Assembly (NCBI RefSeq): GCF_021290965.1
Contig: NZ_JAJOYT010000005.1
Span: forward strand, 186,001-250,000
Source of the DNA: Rheinheimera faecalis
GTDB taxonomy: Bacteria > Pseudomonadota > Gammaproteobacteria > Enterobacterales > Alteromonadaceae
DNA: 64,000 nt
Direction of reading: 5' to 3'
The stretch's first letter is position 1; every line of letters starts with the position of its first letter. The notes below the pieces were generated by a model, which was given only the letters and a program-made list of their open reading frames with translations, ran no database searches and was not told the DNA's origin. Shown here one piece after another: positions 33,175-42,053 of this stretch. Position numbers and translations under genes: made by a program.

Positions 33175-34376
33175 AGTTCCTGCTGTCTGCCACCTATCCG
33201 CTGGAAAGTACTTAAGGTAAAAAGCGGTAAAGTCGCAAATAAGGTTTCGAAAATTTCGGCCTGAATTTGCTCATAGTTGGCCCAGACTTTATCTGAGCTA
33301 AAGCAATACACTTCCAGCGGTAAACCTACCTCGTTAGATTCCAGCTGACGCACCATCAAAGTCATGTCCTGATTGATATTTGGGTTCTGCTGCAACAACC
33401 ACTGGGTGTAATGGCGAAACAGCTTCAGGTTGGTCAGGTGTGGTTGCTGTAACAAGTCCTTCGCTTCTTGTGTCGCAAAAAATGGCTGCAGTACTGGTTG
33501 CTCCAACAGTTGTTGTATTTCCGCTTCGTCCAGAAAACCTATGCTGTGGATATCAATTTTGATGGCTCTTTTAATACGGCGGCCACCGGATTGTTGCATA
33601 CCACGCCAGTTTTTAAAGGAGTCGGAAATCAGCGCATAAGTGGGGATAGTGGTGATGGTATTGTCCCAGTTCTGCACTTTAACAGTGGTAAGCGCCACTT
33701 CGGTCACGGCACCATCTGCGCCGTATTTCGGCATTTCAATCCAGTCGCCGCGGTTTACCATGTTATTGGTGGCTAACTGAATACTGGCGACTAAACCTAA
33801 AATCGTATCTTTAAAGACTAACAACAACACTGCAGTCAAAGCACCTAAACCGCTGAGTAAATAGACCGGAGATTTGTCCAGCAGCATGCTTAAGATCAGT
33901 ATGCCTACGACGATGAAGTCGAGTAATTTCAGAATTTGCGCCAGCCCGAGATAAGGCACATTACTTTGACGGTCGACAGCGCTATAAATGGCAGCAGCAA
34001 AATTAATCAGCGCAGCAAAAGCCATACCTGCAAAACAATAGAGGTAAATCCAAAGGCCAAGATGCACAGCCGACATAAAATCTGGCCAATGCAGGAAAAA
34101 CTTTTCGGCTGAGCTAATCAGTACCACCGCAGGCAGCAAATGCGCAACATGGCTGGCCAGTTGCAAACGTTCTCTTTCTGTTTGATGTTCTAATTCACCA
34201 TCCACTTTATCCAGCAGATGAGCTATAACAGGCATCAGATAGCGGCGAGCCAGCGCAAAAAGCAGGCATAACAAGACCAAAGCCAATACGAGCCGGATGG
34301 CTAACATCAGCAAATGTTCTGGTGGTAACGTCTGGCCAAAATAACTGGCCGCTTGTTGTAAATACTGATCTAACAC
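33171..34376 (-). CDS. MscS-family mechanosensitive channel, MscM/YbdG-like
   Basis: 401 residues starting at GTG. About five transmembrane helices (roughly 20-45, 75-95, 105-130, 150-170, 172-195), with the pore-lining helix near SGLGALTAVLLLVFKDTILGLVASIQLATNNMVN, then the MscS beta domain (RGDWIEMPKYGADGAVTEVALTTVKVQNWDNTI) and the C-terminal domain. Length and the extended cytoplasmic part resemble E. coli YbdG (MscM, 415 residues). The start overlaps the stop of the upstream acyltransferase gene by 7 bp, so it is the third gene of an operon. Confidence 0.9.
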   Translation of the reverse strand: MLDQYLQQAASYFGQTLPPEHLLMLAIRLVLALVLLCLLFALARRYLMPVIAHLLDKVDGELEHQTERERLQLASHVAHLLPAVVLISSAEKFFLHWPDFMSAVHLGLWIYLYCFAGMAFAALINFAAAIYSAVDRQSNVPYLGLAQILKLLDFIVVGILILSMLLDKSPVYLLSGLGALTAVLLLVFKDTILGLVASIQLATNNMVNRGDWIEMPKYGADGAVTEVALTTVKVQNWDNTITTIPTYALISDSFKNWRGMQQSGGRRIKRAIKIDIHSIGFLDEAEIQQLLEQPVLQPFFATQEAKDLLQQPHLTNLKLFRHYTQWLLQQNPNINQDMTLMVRQLESNEVGLPLEVYCFSSDKVWANYEQIQAEIFETLFATLPLFTLSTFQRIGGRQQEL

Positions 34377-35293
34377 AAGGCGTTTTCCGAAGTGGATGGT
34401 TCTGGTTGATGATAAGCCGCAATAGCCTGATCTTTTTTCAGCCAGCGCTGATTTAGCCAGTTCTGAAAGGTGATTCTGAACGCTTCGTCGTTAAAATAAT
34501 CGCCAATAATTTCATCATCCACCGGCAGAATCTCAACCAGGACGACCACACGTTTTAAACGGCCACAAAGCATATCTAAAGCCACATGGCCTGGGTTGTC
34601 AGGGTAAAGAATGGTGATATCCAATACCGAATGAAACTGCTGGCCCATACTGGCGAGAGTAAAGGCTATACCACCGGCTTTGGGCGGCAATAAATGCCGG
34701 AATGGACTACGTTTTTGCTTATGTTTTTCTGTGGTAAAACGCGAGCCTTCAACAAAGTTAATAATGGTGGTTGGAGTATTTTTAAACTTTTCGCAGGAGG
34801 CGCGGGTAGTTTCTATGTCTTTGCCTTTAAGCGCGGGGTTCTTCGCGACTTGTGCCTGGCTGTAGCGCTTCATAAAAGGCATATCCAAAGCCCAGGATCC
34901 TGAACCAATAAAAGGCACCCATTTTAGTTCTTCTTTTAAAAAGAACTTAGGTTCAGGAATACGATTTAACGCAAACTGGCTTAACACCGGAATATCCAGC
35001 CAGCTTTTATGGTTGGAAATCAGTAGATACCAGCTGTCTTTTTTCAGTTCAGCCACGCCGCTGACCTGCCATTCGACTTTGTTAAACAGCTCCATTAATA
35101 GCTTGTTGTAACGCGACCAGCCGCGATAACACCAGTGTGCAGGTTTAGACCAGAATGCTCTGGCTGTTGCGCTTGGAGACAACAATTTGGCCAGACCAAT
35201 CAATGTGACCAGCGTGCCCCACAACGCCAGATTGCAGCTAAACAAAAAAAACGCTAAAGGGGCTTTGAGTACTACAGGCAACCAATACAGCAT
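34370..35293 (-). CDS. YihG-like lysophospholipid-type acyltransferase, second copy
   Basis: 307 residues with an N-terminal membrane segment (~5-38). Acyltransferase block I is NHKSWLD with the HX4D pair His95/Asp100; FVEGSRFT near residue 180 is block III. This matches the PlsC-like YihG group. It is a diverged tandem paralogue of the next gene upstream: both share the order NH.SW.D, KWVPFIGSGSWALDMPFMKR-type and EG.RFT segments. Probable role: acyl transfer to a lysophospholipid. Its start overlaps the stop of the upstream copy by one base. Confidence 0.9.
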   Translation of the reverse strand: MLYWLPVVLKAPLAFFLFSCNLALWGTLVTLIGLAKLLSPSATARAFWSKPAHWCYRGWSRYNKLLMELFNKVEWQVSGVAELKKDSWYLLISNHKSWLDIPVLSQFALNRIPEPKFFLKEELKWVPFIGSGSWALDMPFMKRYSQAQVAKNPALKGKDIETTRASCEKFKNTPTTIINFVEGSRFTTEKHKQKRSPFRHLLPPKAGGIAFTLASMGQQFHSVLDITILYPDNPGHVALDMLCGRLKRVVVLVEILPVDDEIIGDYFNDEAFRITFQNWLNQRWLKKDQAIAAYHQPEPSTSENALC

Positions 35294-36186
35294 TAGCTCC
35301 GCTCTCCTTGTTTCAGCTCTGTTAATAACAAATCTTTATCTAACCAGAGTTGATTGACCCAGGCCTGAAATCTTTGTTTAAACACCGGATCTTCATAATC
35401 CCCAATCAGATTTGGATCTATAGGCAATACCCGCACCCGTACTTTAATATCCTGCACCTTGCCGGAAATGTAATCCCAGAAAGTAGGGATTTCTTTAGGG
35501 TAACAAATGGTCACATCCAGCAGTTTATGCAAATGTTCACCCATGGCGTTCAGCACAAAAGAAATGCCGCCAGCTTTAGGTTTGAGCAAGTGGGTAAAAG
35601 GCGATTGTTGTTTATCATGTTTGTGTTGAGTAAAGCGGGTGCCTTCAAGGAAATTCATCACAGACACTGGTTTGTAGCGAAACTTTTCGCAGGCTTTACG
35701 GGTCGTGGCTATATCAGTGCCTTTGAGTTCAGGTTTTTCTGCCAGCTGTTTAGCGGTTAAACGCTGCATAAAAGGAAAATCCAGTGCCCACCAGCACAAG
35801 CCAATTACTGGCACATAAATCAGTTCTTTTTTCAGGAAAAACTTTAAAAAGGGTGCTTTGTGGTTAAAGACTTTTTGCAGTACCAGAATATCAACCCAGG
35901 ACTGATGGTTCGCCATCACCAGATACCAGTCTTTGACGCTTAAATTATCTATGCCTTTGATATCCCAACGGATGCGGGTAAAGGTTCGGCTGGTTAAGTT
36001 ATTTAATGTGATCCAGCTGGTAGCACAGAAGTCGAGTAAATAGGTGATCCAGGTTTGCCAGATTTTTACCGGAGGCAACTTCACTATGGCCAGGATCAGA
36101 ATAGGGGTGGCCCAAAAAATAGTGTTGATAAAGTACAGCAGAAAAGAAAGCGAGCCACGTATTGGGGCTGGTAAAAAATGCAGCAT
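35293..36186 (-). CDS. YihG-like lysophospholipid-type acyltransferase, first copy
   Basis: 297 residues, N-terminal membrane segment (~10-37), HX4D pair His94/Asp99 in NHQSWVD, VIGLCWWALDFPFMQR near 150 and FLEGTRFT near 185. First gene of a three-gene operon with the second acyltransferase and the MscM-like channel. In E. coli YihG and YbdG are not linked, so this arrangement hints at a shared role in membrane lipid and tension control (inference). Repeat copy E lies just upstream of the start. Confidence 0.9.
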   Translation of the reverse strand: MLHFLPAPIRGSLSFLLYFINTIFWATPILILAIVKLPPVKIWQTWITYLLDFCATSWITLNNLTSRTFTRIRWDIKGIDNLSVKDWYLVMANHQSWVDILVLQKVFNHKAPFLKFFLKKELIYVPVIGLCWWALDFPFMQRLTAKQLAEKPELKGTDIATTRKACEKFRYKPVSVMNFLEGTRFTQHKHDKQQSPFTHLLKPKAGGISFVLNAMGEHLHKLLDVTICYPKEIPTFWDYISGKVQDIKVRVRVLPIDPNLIGDYEDPVFKQRFQAWVNQLWLDKDLLLTELKQGERS

Positions 36187-36204
36187 TCAGTCACCACTTA
36201 GTTT

Positions 36205-36330
36205 TACCCTTCTTACTTAAAACTGCAGCTTTGTTGACCGCGCTCTCTCGCCCCAATCACATAGTGACCTATGCTCATGGGGTCTCGTGGCTTGTCGCCG
36301 CGCTGCAGCTTCAATTAATTTGGGTAATGG
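36205..36330 (-). repeat. Dispersed palindromic repeat, copy E
   Basis: On the minus strand: ATTACCCAAATTAATTGAAG, CTGCAGCGCGGCGACAAG, GAGACCCCATGAGCATAG, GTCACTATGTGATTGGGG, CGAGAGAGCGCGGTCAAC, AAAGCTGCAGTTTTAAG, AAGGGTA. It lies between the speA terminator and the acyltransferase start. Compensating changes in the centre (CCCCATGAGCATAG with CTATGTGATTGGGG) keep the hairpin. Confidence 0.9.
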
Positions 36331-36339
36331 TTATAAAGG

Positions 36340-36361
36340 AAAAGCAGGCGGGCCTGCTTTT
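36340..36361 (-). terminator. Terminator of speA
   Basis: AAAAGCAGGC and GCCTGCTTTT are perfectly complementary around two bases, 28 bp past the speA stop, followed on the minus strand by a T-rich run. Confidence 0.85.
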
Positions 36362-36389
36362 CTCTCATCCGATCAGTGGCAAGTTTACC

Positions 36390-38276
36390 TTAATCTTCGA
36401 AGTAGGTGTAACCATAAACCCCGGATTTCAGTTCATCTAAATAAGACGCCTGCATTTCAGGGGTAAAGTCCATCCGTGCTAATTGCTTCTGATAAGAGGC
36501 AAGCAGCTTCTTCGCGTCAAACTGTACATAACGTAAAACGTCAGCCACTGTGTCGCCTTTAATCGCATTGGTCAGACGGTAACCGCCTTCGTCATCCAGT
36601 TCAACATGGACTGAGTCTGTATCACCAAACAGGTTGTGTAAGTCGCCCAGAATTTCCTGGTAAGCACCGACCATAAACATACCCAGCAGGAACTGCGAAT
36701 CTTCTTTGTACGAAGGCAGCGGCAGGCTGGATTCAATACCGTTACCGTCGGCATAACTTTTCAGTACGCCGTCTGAGTCACAGGTAATGTCCTGAATAAT
36801 AGCGCGGTGTTCCAGTGACTCATCCATACGTTCCAGTGGCATGACTGGGAATAACTGGTCAATACCCCAGGCATCCGGCATAGACTGGAACAAAGAGAAG
36901 TTTACAAATAGCTTGTCGGCTAATTTCTCGTTTAACTCATCGTGAATATCACGGTGTGAACGCGAGGATAAATCCAGTTTGTTTTTCACTTTATTGATGG
37001 TGGCAAAGTAAATTTGCTCCAGCAAAGACCAGTCTTTTAACGTCAGCAAACCATGCACATATTGAGCATGAGCATCGGTAAAATAATGCACTGCATCGTG
37101 ATAGGCTTCTACCGCTGTACGTGGCGTCACGTTTTTATACGAATCCCACAAGGCCCAAATCACGGCTGGTGAGTCTTCGCTTGGTTCCGGCATATTCACT
37201 AAGCCTGGTGCGCGTTCTACGTCAATAGCATCAGTAATTAACACAGCGTGGTGTGCAGTCATAGCACGGCCAGACTCAGTGATAATGTTCGGATGTGGTA
37301 AGTCGTATTCGTCACAGACTTCTTTTAAGCCGTACACCACGTTGCGGGCGTATTCCAGCATGGTGTAGTTCATCGAGCAGGCAGAACGTGAGTTCGAACC
37401 TTCGTAGTCCACACCTAAACCACCACCTACGTCAACCGTAGTGATAGGCACACCTAAAGTGCGCAGTTCAGCGTAGTGACGGGCGCACTCACGAATCGCA
37501 TTGTGAATATCACGGATATTGGCAATCTGAGAGCCGATATGGAAATGCACTAACTGCAACAAGTCCAGTTTGCCGGCGTCACGCAGAATGTCGATAGCTT
37601 GCAGCACTTGAGTGGCGGTTAAACCAAACTTGCCTTTTTCACCACCGGTGTTTTGCCATTTACCTTTACCGACCGAGTTCAGCTTGATACGGATACCAAT
37701 CATAGGCGCCTGGCCTAAGCTGTCGATTTCACGGATTAAGGTTTTTAATTCAGTGATTTTCTCAACCACCACATACACCTGATGGCCCATCATCTGGCCA
37801 ATAGTGGCTAAACGCAGGAACTCAGAATCTTTGTAGCCGTTACAAACAATACGCAAAGGTTTGTCGGTGACGCCTAAAATAGCCATCAGCTCAGGTTTAG
37901 AACCTGCTTCTAAACCTACTTTACCGCTGTCATGGCTCACCAGCTTTTTCACTACAGAAAATTGCTGGTTTACTTTGATAGGGTAAACGGCAGTGTATTC
38001 GCCTTTGTACTCACGCTCTTTTTTCGCCTGAGCAAAAGAATTAATTAAGGTGCCAACACGGTGCTGCAGAATATCGGTAAAACGTACCAATACGGGCAGG
38101 GTTAAGCCTTCCTCTTTAAAACGGGCAGTCAGCTCCGGGAAATTAATTCCGGGTTTTTTATGGTCTTGATCCGGATAAGCTACCAGGTCGCCATTGTTGT
38201 TAACATCAAAATAGCCTTCACTCCAGACTGCTACGTTATATATGGATCGTGCTTTTTCGATACCCCAATCTGCCAT
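36390..38276 (-). CDS. speA: Biosynthetic arginine decarboxylase
   Basis: 628 residues, matching SpeA length. The PLP lysine is Lys101 in VYPIKVNQQ; other landmarks are EAGSKPEL, HIGSQIANI and DVGGGLGVDYEGS in the alanine-racemase-like barrel, and the substrate-binding Cys-containing C-terminal barrel (WGIDQLFPVMPL). It converts arginine to agmatine in polyamine synthesis. An AAGGGC site precedes the start. It is divergent from speE with about 125 bp between start codons. No agmatinase (speB) is visible in the window, so the route from agmatine to putrescine must be encoded elsewhere. Confidence 0.97.
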   Translation of the reverse strand: MADWGIEKARSIYNVAVWSEGYFDVNNNGDLVAYPDQDHKKPGINFPELTARFKEEGLTLPVLVRFTDILQHRVGTLINSFAQAKKEREYKGEYTAVYPIKVNQQFSVVKKLVSHDSGKVGLEAGSKPELMAILGVTDKPLRIVCNGYKDSEFLRLATIGQMMGHQVYVVVEKITELKTLIREIDSLGQAPMIGIRIKLNSVGKGKWQNTGGEKGKFGLTATQVLQAIDILRDAGKLDLLQLVHFHIGSQIANIRDIHNAIRECARHYAELRTLGVPITTVDVGGGLGVDYEGSNSRSACSMNYTMLEYARNVVYGLKEVCDEYDLPHPNIITESGRAMTAHHAVLITDAIDVERAPGLVNMPEPSEDSPAVIWALWDSYKNVTPRTAVEAYHDAVHYFTDAHAQYVHGLLTLKDWSLLEQIYFATINKVKNKLDLSSRSHRDIHDELNEKLADKLFVNFSLFQSMPDAWGIDQLFPVMPLERMDESLEHRAIIQDITCDSDGVLKSYADGNGIESSLPLPSYKEDSQFLLGMFMVGAYQEILGDLHNLFGDTDSVHVELDDEGGYRLTNAIKGDTVADVLRYVQFDAKKLLASYQKQLARMDFTPEMQASYLDELKSGVYGYTYFED

Positions 38277-38401
38277 TGTCGTGCCCTTAAAAAAATGATG
38301 CGCTATTTTAAAGCCAATGCAGTGAAAAAAACATGAAAAGTTTGTCTCATATTGCCCTGACTGGCAAAATACCCAGCTTAGTTGATTTTCAGGAGATAAG
38401 T

Positions 38402-39259
38402 ATGTCGGGCGACAACAAATGGTTCACCGAAATTTTTGCGGCCAGTGGTAGTGCTTTTGGTTTGGCCATCACCAAAAAACTGGATGAGGTGCAGTCGCCT
38501 TTTCAACATATCGAAATGTTTGAGACCACTCATTTTGGTAATCTGATGGTGATTGACGGCGTGATTATGTTGAGCAGCCGTGACAATTTCCTTTATCACG
38601 AAATGTTAAGCCACCCAGTGTTGTTTACTCACCCGGCGCCAAAACAGGTGGTGATTATTGGTGGTGGTGACTGCGGTACTTTGCGTGAAGTATTAAAACA
38701 CCCGGATATCGAACAAGTCACTCAAATTGATATCGACGAACAAGTGACCCGCATGGCGGAAAAATACTTTCCTGAACTCTGTGCATCCAATGACGACCCA
38801 CGCGCGACGTTAAAATTTGCCGACGGTATTCAGTTTATGCGTGATGCTGAACCAGAATCTTTGGACGTAGTGATCGTTGACTCCACCGACCCTATAGGCC
38901 CGGGTGAAGGTTTATTTAACAGAGCATTCTATGAAAGCTGCTTAAAAGCACTGCGCCCAGGTGGCATTTTAGTGCAACAAAGCGAGTCGCCTCTTATTCA
39001 TATGCCGCTACTCAAAGCCATGCGTGATGCTATGTCAGACGCTGGTTTTGCTGATTTACAAAGCCTGTTGTTCCCACAGATGGTGTATCCATCCGGTTGG
39101 TGGACTTGTACTTTAGCCCGCAAAGATGCCAAATTTGACGGCTTCCGTGTTGAGGCTGCACAAAACCCTGCCTTTGAAACCCAGTACTACAATGCGGAAG
39201 TGCATCAGGCCGCCATGGCTTTGCCTAACTTTGTAAAGAAGGCCTTTGCAGAAAAGTGA
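38402..39259 (+). CDS. speE: Spermidine synthase (polyamine aminopropyltransferase)
   Basis: 285 residues from the ATG with a strong AGGAG site; an in-frame ATG 23 codons upstream lacks one. The aminopropyltransferase core shows VIIGGGDCGTLREVLKH (SAM-derivative binding), YHEMLSH, the catalytic-loop DSTDPIGPGEGLF and QSESP. The GGGDCGT motif differs from the GGGDGA of E. coli SpeE (288 residues). It transfers an aminopropyl group from decarboxylated SAM to putrescine or a related amine. Divergent from speA, so both may share a regulatory region. Confidence 0.95.
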   Translation: MSGDNKWFTEIFAASGSAFGLAITKKLDEVQSPFQHIEMFETTHFGNLMVIDGVIMLSSRDNFLYHEMLSHPVLFTHPAPKQVVIIGGGDCGTLREVLKHPDIEQVTQIDIDEQVTRMAEKYFPELCASNDDPRATLKFADGIQFMRDAEPESLDVVIVDSTDPIGPGEGLFNRAFYESCLKALRPGGILVQQSESPLIHMPLLKAMRDAMSDAGFADLQSLLFPQMVYPSGWWTCTLARKDAKFDGFRVEAAQNPAFETQYYNAEVHQAAMALPNFVKKAFAEK

Positions 39260-39268
39260 TGAAGTTGC

Positions 39269-39289
39269 GGGCGGCTCTAAAGGCCGCCC
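39269..39289. terminator. GC-rich hairpin between speE and the EamA gene
   Basis: GGGCGGC and GCCGCCC flank a seven-base loop in the 30-bp gap between convergent genes. There is no T-run, so it may act as a weak bidirectional terminator or be a short REP-type unit. Confidence 0.5.
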
Positions 39290-40138
39290 CTACACATCTT
39301 CCTGCCGGCTTGCCCAGCCTAAACTGGCTAAAATTAATACTGAACCTGCGGATAAAGTCCACCAGTTGACGTTTTGTTGCCAGAATACAAAGTTCACTAC
39401 TAAACCCGCTGGTATCAATACATTGTTCATCACTGCTAACTGATTGGCATTCACTTGCCGGGCTCCGGCATTCCATAGCCAATAGCCTAAACCAGAAGCA
39501 ACTAATCCGAGCCAGATTAAAATGCCGTAGTCCAGAGTGGTAGTGGGCATTTTGTTCCAGTCGGCAAATAAAGCTGTCGCCAATAAGCTGGTGAGAGTGG
39601 CACCAACAAAAAACCAACCGAAGTTATAACGTTGTGAGCCTGTTGAACCCAAATCCAACTGGCGATAAGCCACCTGACCAAAAGCAAAACATAAGTTGGC
39701 CGCTTGGATCAGCAATAAACCCCACCAGAAATCTGCGCTTAAGTTTTGATAGCGAATGACTAAAGCACCCAAAATAGCCAGCAGGGCAGGGCCTAACCAG
39801 CGCAAATGCAGCTTTTTATAACGCCAGAAGTAATCCAGTATTGAGATATAGGCAGGGGTCAGAATAGTAAATAGCAGCACTTCGGCCACACTCAAATACA
39901 GGAAACTGTGATACAGCAGCAGATACATCAGTCCCAACTGAATAGCACCAATGGCGGCAAGGACCACAGCCTGAGCTTTAGAGCTGGTGCTTTTTAATAA
40001 CCAGGGCAGGAATAACACTAAGGCCAACAGCATACGGCTACTGACCGCCAAATAAGGGTCGACCCGGCCAGACAAAAATTCGCCAATCAGGGAAAAACTA
40101 AAAGCCCAAATCAGCGTAACTAACCACAATAAACCCAT
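39290..40138 (-). CDS. EamA/DMT-family transporter
   Basis: 282 residues with ten hydrophobic helices arranged as two EamA repeats (about 5-130 and 145-275); the glycine-rich LGLVASGLGYWLWNAGARQVNANQLAVMNNVLIP is typical of the second repeat. DMT exporters move amino acids, nucleobases or other metabolites. A CCGGAG site precedes the ATG. Substrate cannot be deduced. Confidence 0.88.
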   Translation of the reverse strand: MGLLWLVTLIWAFSFSLIGEFLSGRVDPYLAVSSRMLLALVLFLPWLLKSTSSKAQAVVLAAIGAIQLGLMYLLLYHSFLYLSVAEVLLFTILTPAYISILDYFWRYKKLHLRWLGPALLAILGALVIRYQNLSADFWWGLLLIQAANLCFAFGQVAYRQLDLGSTGSQRYNFGWFFVGATLTSLLATALFADWNKMPTTTLDYGILIWLGLVASGLGYWLWNAGARQVNANQLAVMNNVLIPAGLVVNFVFWQQNVNWWTLSAGSVLILASLGWASRQEDV

Positions 40139-40228
40139 AAAAAAACTCCGGTGTGCTGGTACTGCAATAGATGCAGCGGCAGCATAGCCGGAGTTTTACG
40201 CTTTTAAAAGCTTTACACTTTTAAACGC

Positions 40229-40288
40229 TTTAGCCTAAGCCATTGATGTTACTGCTCGGTCAACAAAGCTGTGGCTTCAAGGCGACGG
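40229..40288 (+). repeat. Internally deleted copy of the dispersed repeat (F')
   Basis: TTTAGCCTAAGCCATTGATG (left end) is joined directly to GGTCAACAAAGCTGTGGC and TTCAAGGCGACGGC (right end); the central palindrome is missing. It abuts copy F in the same orientation. Confidence 0.75.
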
Positions 40289-40416
40289 CAATAGCCTAAG
40301 TCATTGGTGTTGCAGTGAGGCGACAAGCTCTCGAAACCCCAGGAACATAGTTAACCTATGTGACTGGGGTGAGAGGGCGCAGTCAACAAAACTGCGGCGA
40401 CAAGGACGACGGGTAT
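40289..40416 (+). repeat. Dispersed palindromic repeat, copy F
   Basis: Near-complete copy: AATAGCCTAAGTCATTGG, TGTTGCAGTGAGGCGACAAG, AACCCCAGGAACATAG, TTAACCTATGTGACTGGGG, TGAGAGGGCGCAGTCAAC, AAAACTGCGGCGACAAGG, ACGACGGGTAT. Its right end is one base from the stop codon of the OmpA-family gene, so it lies in that gene's 3' untranslated region. Confidence 0.9.
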
Positions 40417-40417
40417 T

Positions 40418-41068
40418 TTATTCAGTGATGGCTTCGATATGAATCTCAACGCGGCGGTTCATCGCTCTGTTGCTTTCAGAATTGTTTGGTACAGCCGGGT
40501 AACTTGGGCCTAAACCCTGAGTTTCAATACGGATTGGGTTTAAACGCTGCGCCACTAAATAATCTTTTACGCTTTCAGCACGTTTTTTTGACAGCTGCAT
40601 ATTGTAATCATAAGCACCTGTATCGTCGGTGTGACCGCTTATGACCAGCATAGTTTTATCGTATTCACCCAGTACTTTAGCCACATCATTCAGCACCGGA
40701 TACAGCTGAGGCTGGATAGATGACTGATTCACAGCAAAGGTAATTTGTGATGGAATTTCTAAACGTAAAATATCGCCGTCACGGTGCACTTTGACACCAG
40801 TGCCAGATAACTGATCACGCAAAGCCATTTCCTGATGGTCCATATAACGACCCACAGCAGCGCCTGCTAAAGCGCCAATAGCTGCACCAATAGCCAGCCT
40901 TTTGTTTTTATGATTGCCTGTTGCTTTACCCAGCACAGCACCTACACCAGCACCAATGGCTGCGCCTTTGGCGGTGTTCTGGTTTTCCGGTGCGATATTC
41001 ATACTGGCACAACCGGATAAAACTAAGGTGCTGCATAAGGCAACTAAACCTAACTGTTTGGCTATCAT
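40418..41068 (-). CDS. YiaD-like OmpA-family lipoprotein
   Basis: 216 residues. Lipobox LSGC (Cys20), then a glycine-zipper (GAAIGAGVGAVLGKATGNHKN and LAIGAAIGALAGAAVGRYMD, ~34-80), then an OmpA C-terminal peptidoglycan-binding domain (~110-216) with FAVNQSSIQP, SGHTDDTGAYDYN and NRRVEI. Order and length match E. coli YiaD (219 residues). It tethers the outer membrane to peptidoglycan. A GGAGA site precedes the ATG. Confidence 0.92.
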   Translation of the reverse strand: MIAKQLGLVALCSTLVLSGCASMNIAPENQNTAKGAAIGAGVGAVLGKATGNHKNKRLAIGAAIGALAGAAVGRYMDHQEMALRDQLSGTGVKVHRDGDILRLEIPSQITFAVNQSSIQPQLYPVLNDVAKVLGEYDKTMLVISGHTDDTGAYDYNMQLSKKRAESVKDYLVAQRLNPIRIETQGLGPSYPAVPNNSESNRAMNRRVEIHIEAITE

Positions 41069-41272
41069 GCGAAATCTCCTGAATTATTGTGACGCGATTG
41101 TACCTCAGTTGAACTGAATTAGCGCTGAACTAAAAACATTGCCCTGGTCAATGTTTAACAACGCAGAGCCTTGGCTCTTTAGGGAGATCGCCATGTATGG
41201 CGGTGAATAAAGCTGAAGAGAGCCAAAGTAAGAGGCGCTACCCAGTATTCTGGTGAAGGAATGGTGCAGCGA

Positions 41273-41848
41273 TTAGGTTCGTTTTAATACCTTTAACAGT
41301 TCACGTTCAATCGCAAACACATGTTCGTCTTGCTCATTCATATCGCGCAGCGCCTGTGCCAGCTGAAGCAGGTATTCACTATTGGGACCACTTGGACCGC
41401 AGCTGCGTGCTATATGCGCGGCTATAGCTGCGTCTGTGTCCGGGCCCAAATAAGCCTCATTGTCTGCGCTGGCTAAATACACAACCCCTTGCACTTCACC
41501 TGTTTCATTCAGCCAGTGTAGTGGGGTAAATATACGCAAATAACCATTTTTTTCACGATGGTCCAAATGTTCAAAGGTCGTTGGTGTTACTTGATAAGCC
41601 ATGCCGGCGCAACGTGCTCCAGCTGCTTCAATCAGGGTTAACACCCTTCCAGGCGCCTCAGGCGTACCACGATGATCATGTGAGCCTTGCCAAAAGCGGC
41701 GTTCCCAACCATAAATGCAGGCTGGTTTAGCGGCCAAATAGTCAAAGTCAGTTTTATAAATCAGTGAGCCGTAACCAAACAGCCAGACCGAGTCGAGGTG
41801 ATCCAGTGGCTGGCGCTGTTGGTTCAGTGAAATAGTGTTGTGCGACAT
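41273..41848 (-). CDS. ChaC-like gamma-glutamylcyclotransferase
   Basis: 191 residues. VWLFGYGSLIYKTDF (21-35) is the substrate-binding loop, RGTPEAPGRVLTL is conserved in ChaC proteins, and Glu99 (DHREKNGY) is the probable catalytic base. ChaC enzymes cleave glutathione to 5-oxoproline and Cys-Gly. Located between the OmpA-family lipoprotein and the proBA operon (divergent from the latter). Glutathione specificity is inferred from the ChaC-like sequence. Confidence 0.9.
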   Translation of the reverse strand: MSHNTISLNQQRQPLDHLDSVWLFGYGSLIYKTDFDYLAAKPACIYGWERRFWQGSHDHRGTPEAPGRVLTLIEAAGARCAGMAYQVTPTTFEHLDHREKNGYLRIFTPLHWLNETGEVQGVVYLASADNEAYLGPDTDAAIAAHIARSCGPSGPNSEYLLQLAQALRDMNEQDEHVFAIERELLKVLKRT

Positions 41849-42053
41849 CAGGCTCTGCTTAGGACAAAAAAGTAATGCATTGTGGGTCAGATTTTACCGA
41901 AATACCTGTGAACTAAGCTATCTGACTTTTGGTTTGAGTGGAGGTAAAGCCTATTGTCAATCTGATACTCAGCCGGCTGAAGTTCAGGTGCTATGCAAGA
42001 CACTTTTAAACGGCCTGTTAAAGTCGCGGCTCGCCCAATAGCAAGACGGCTAT

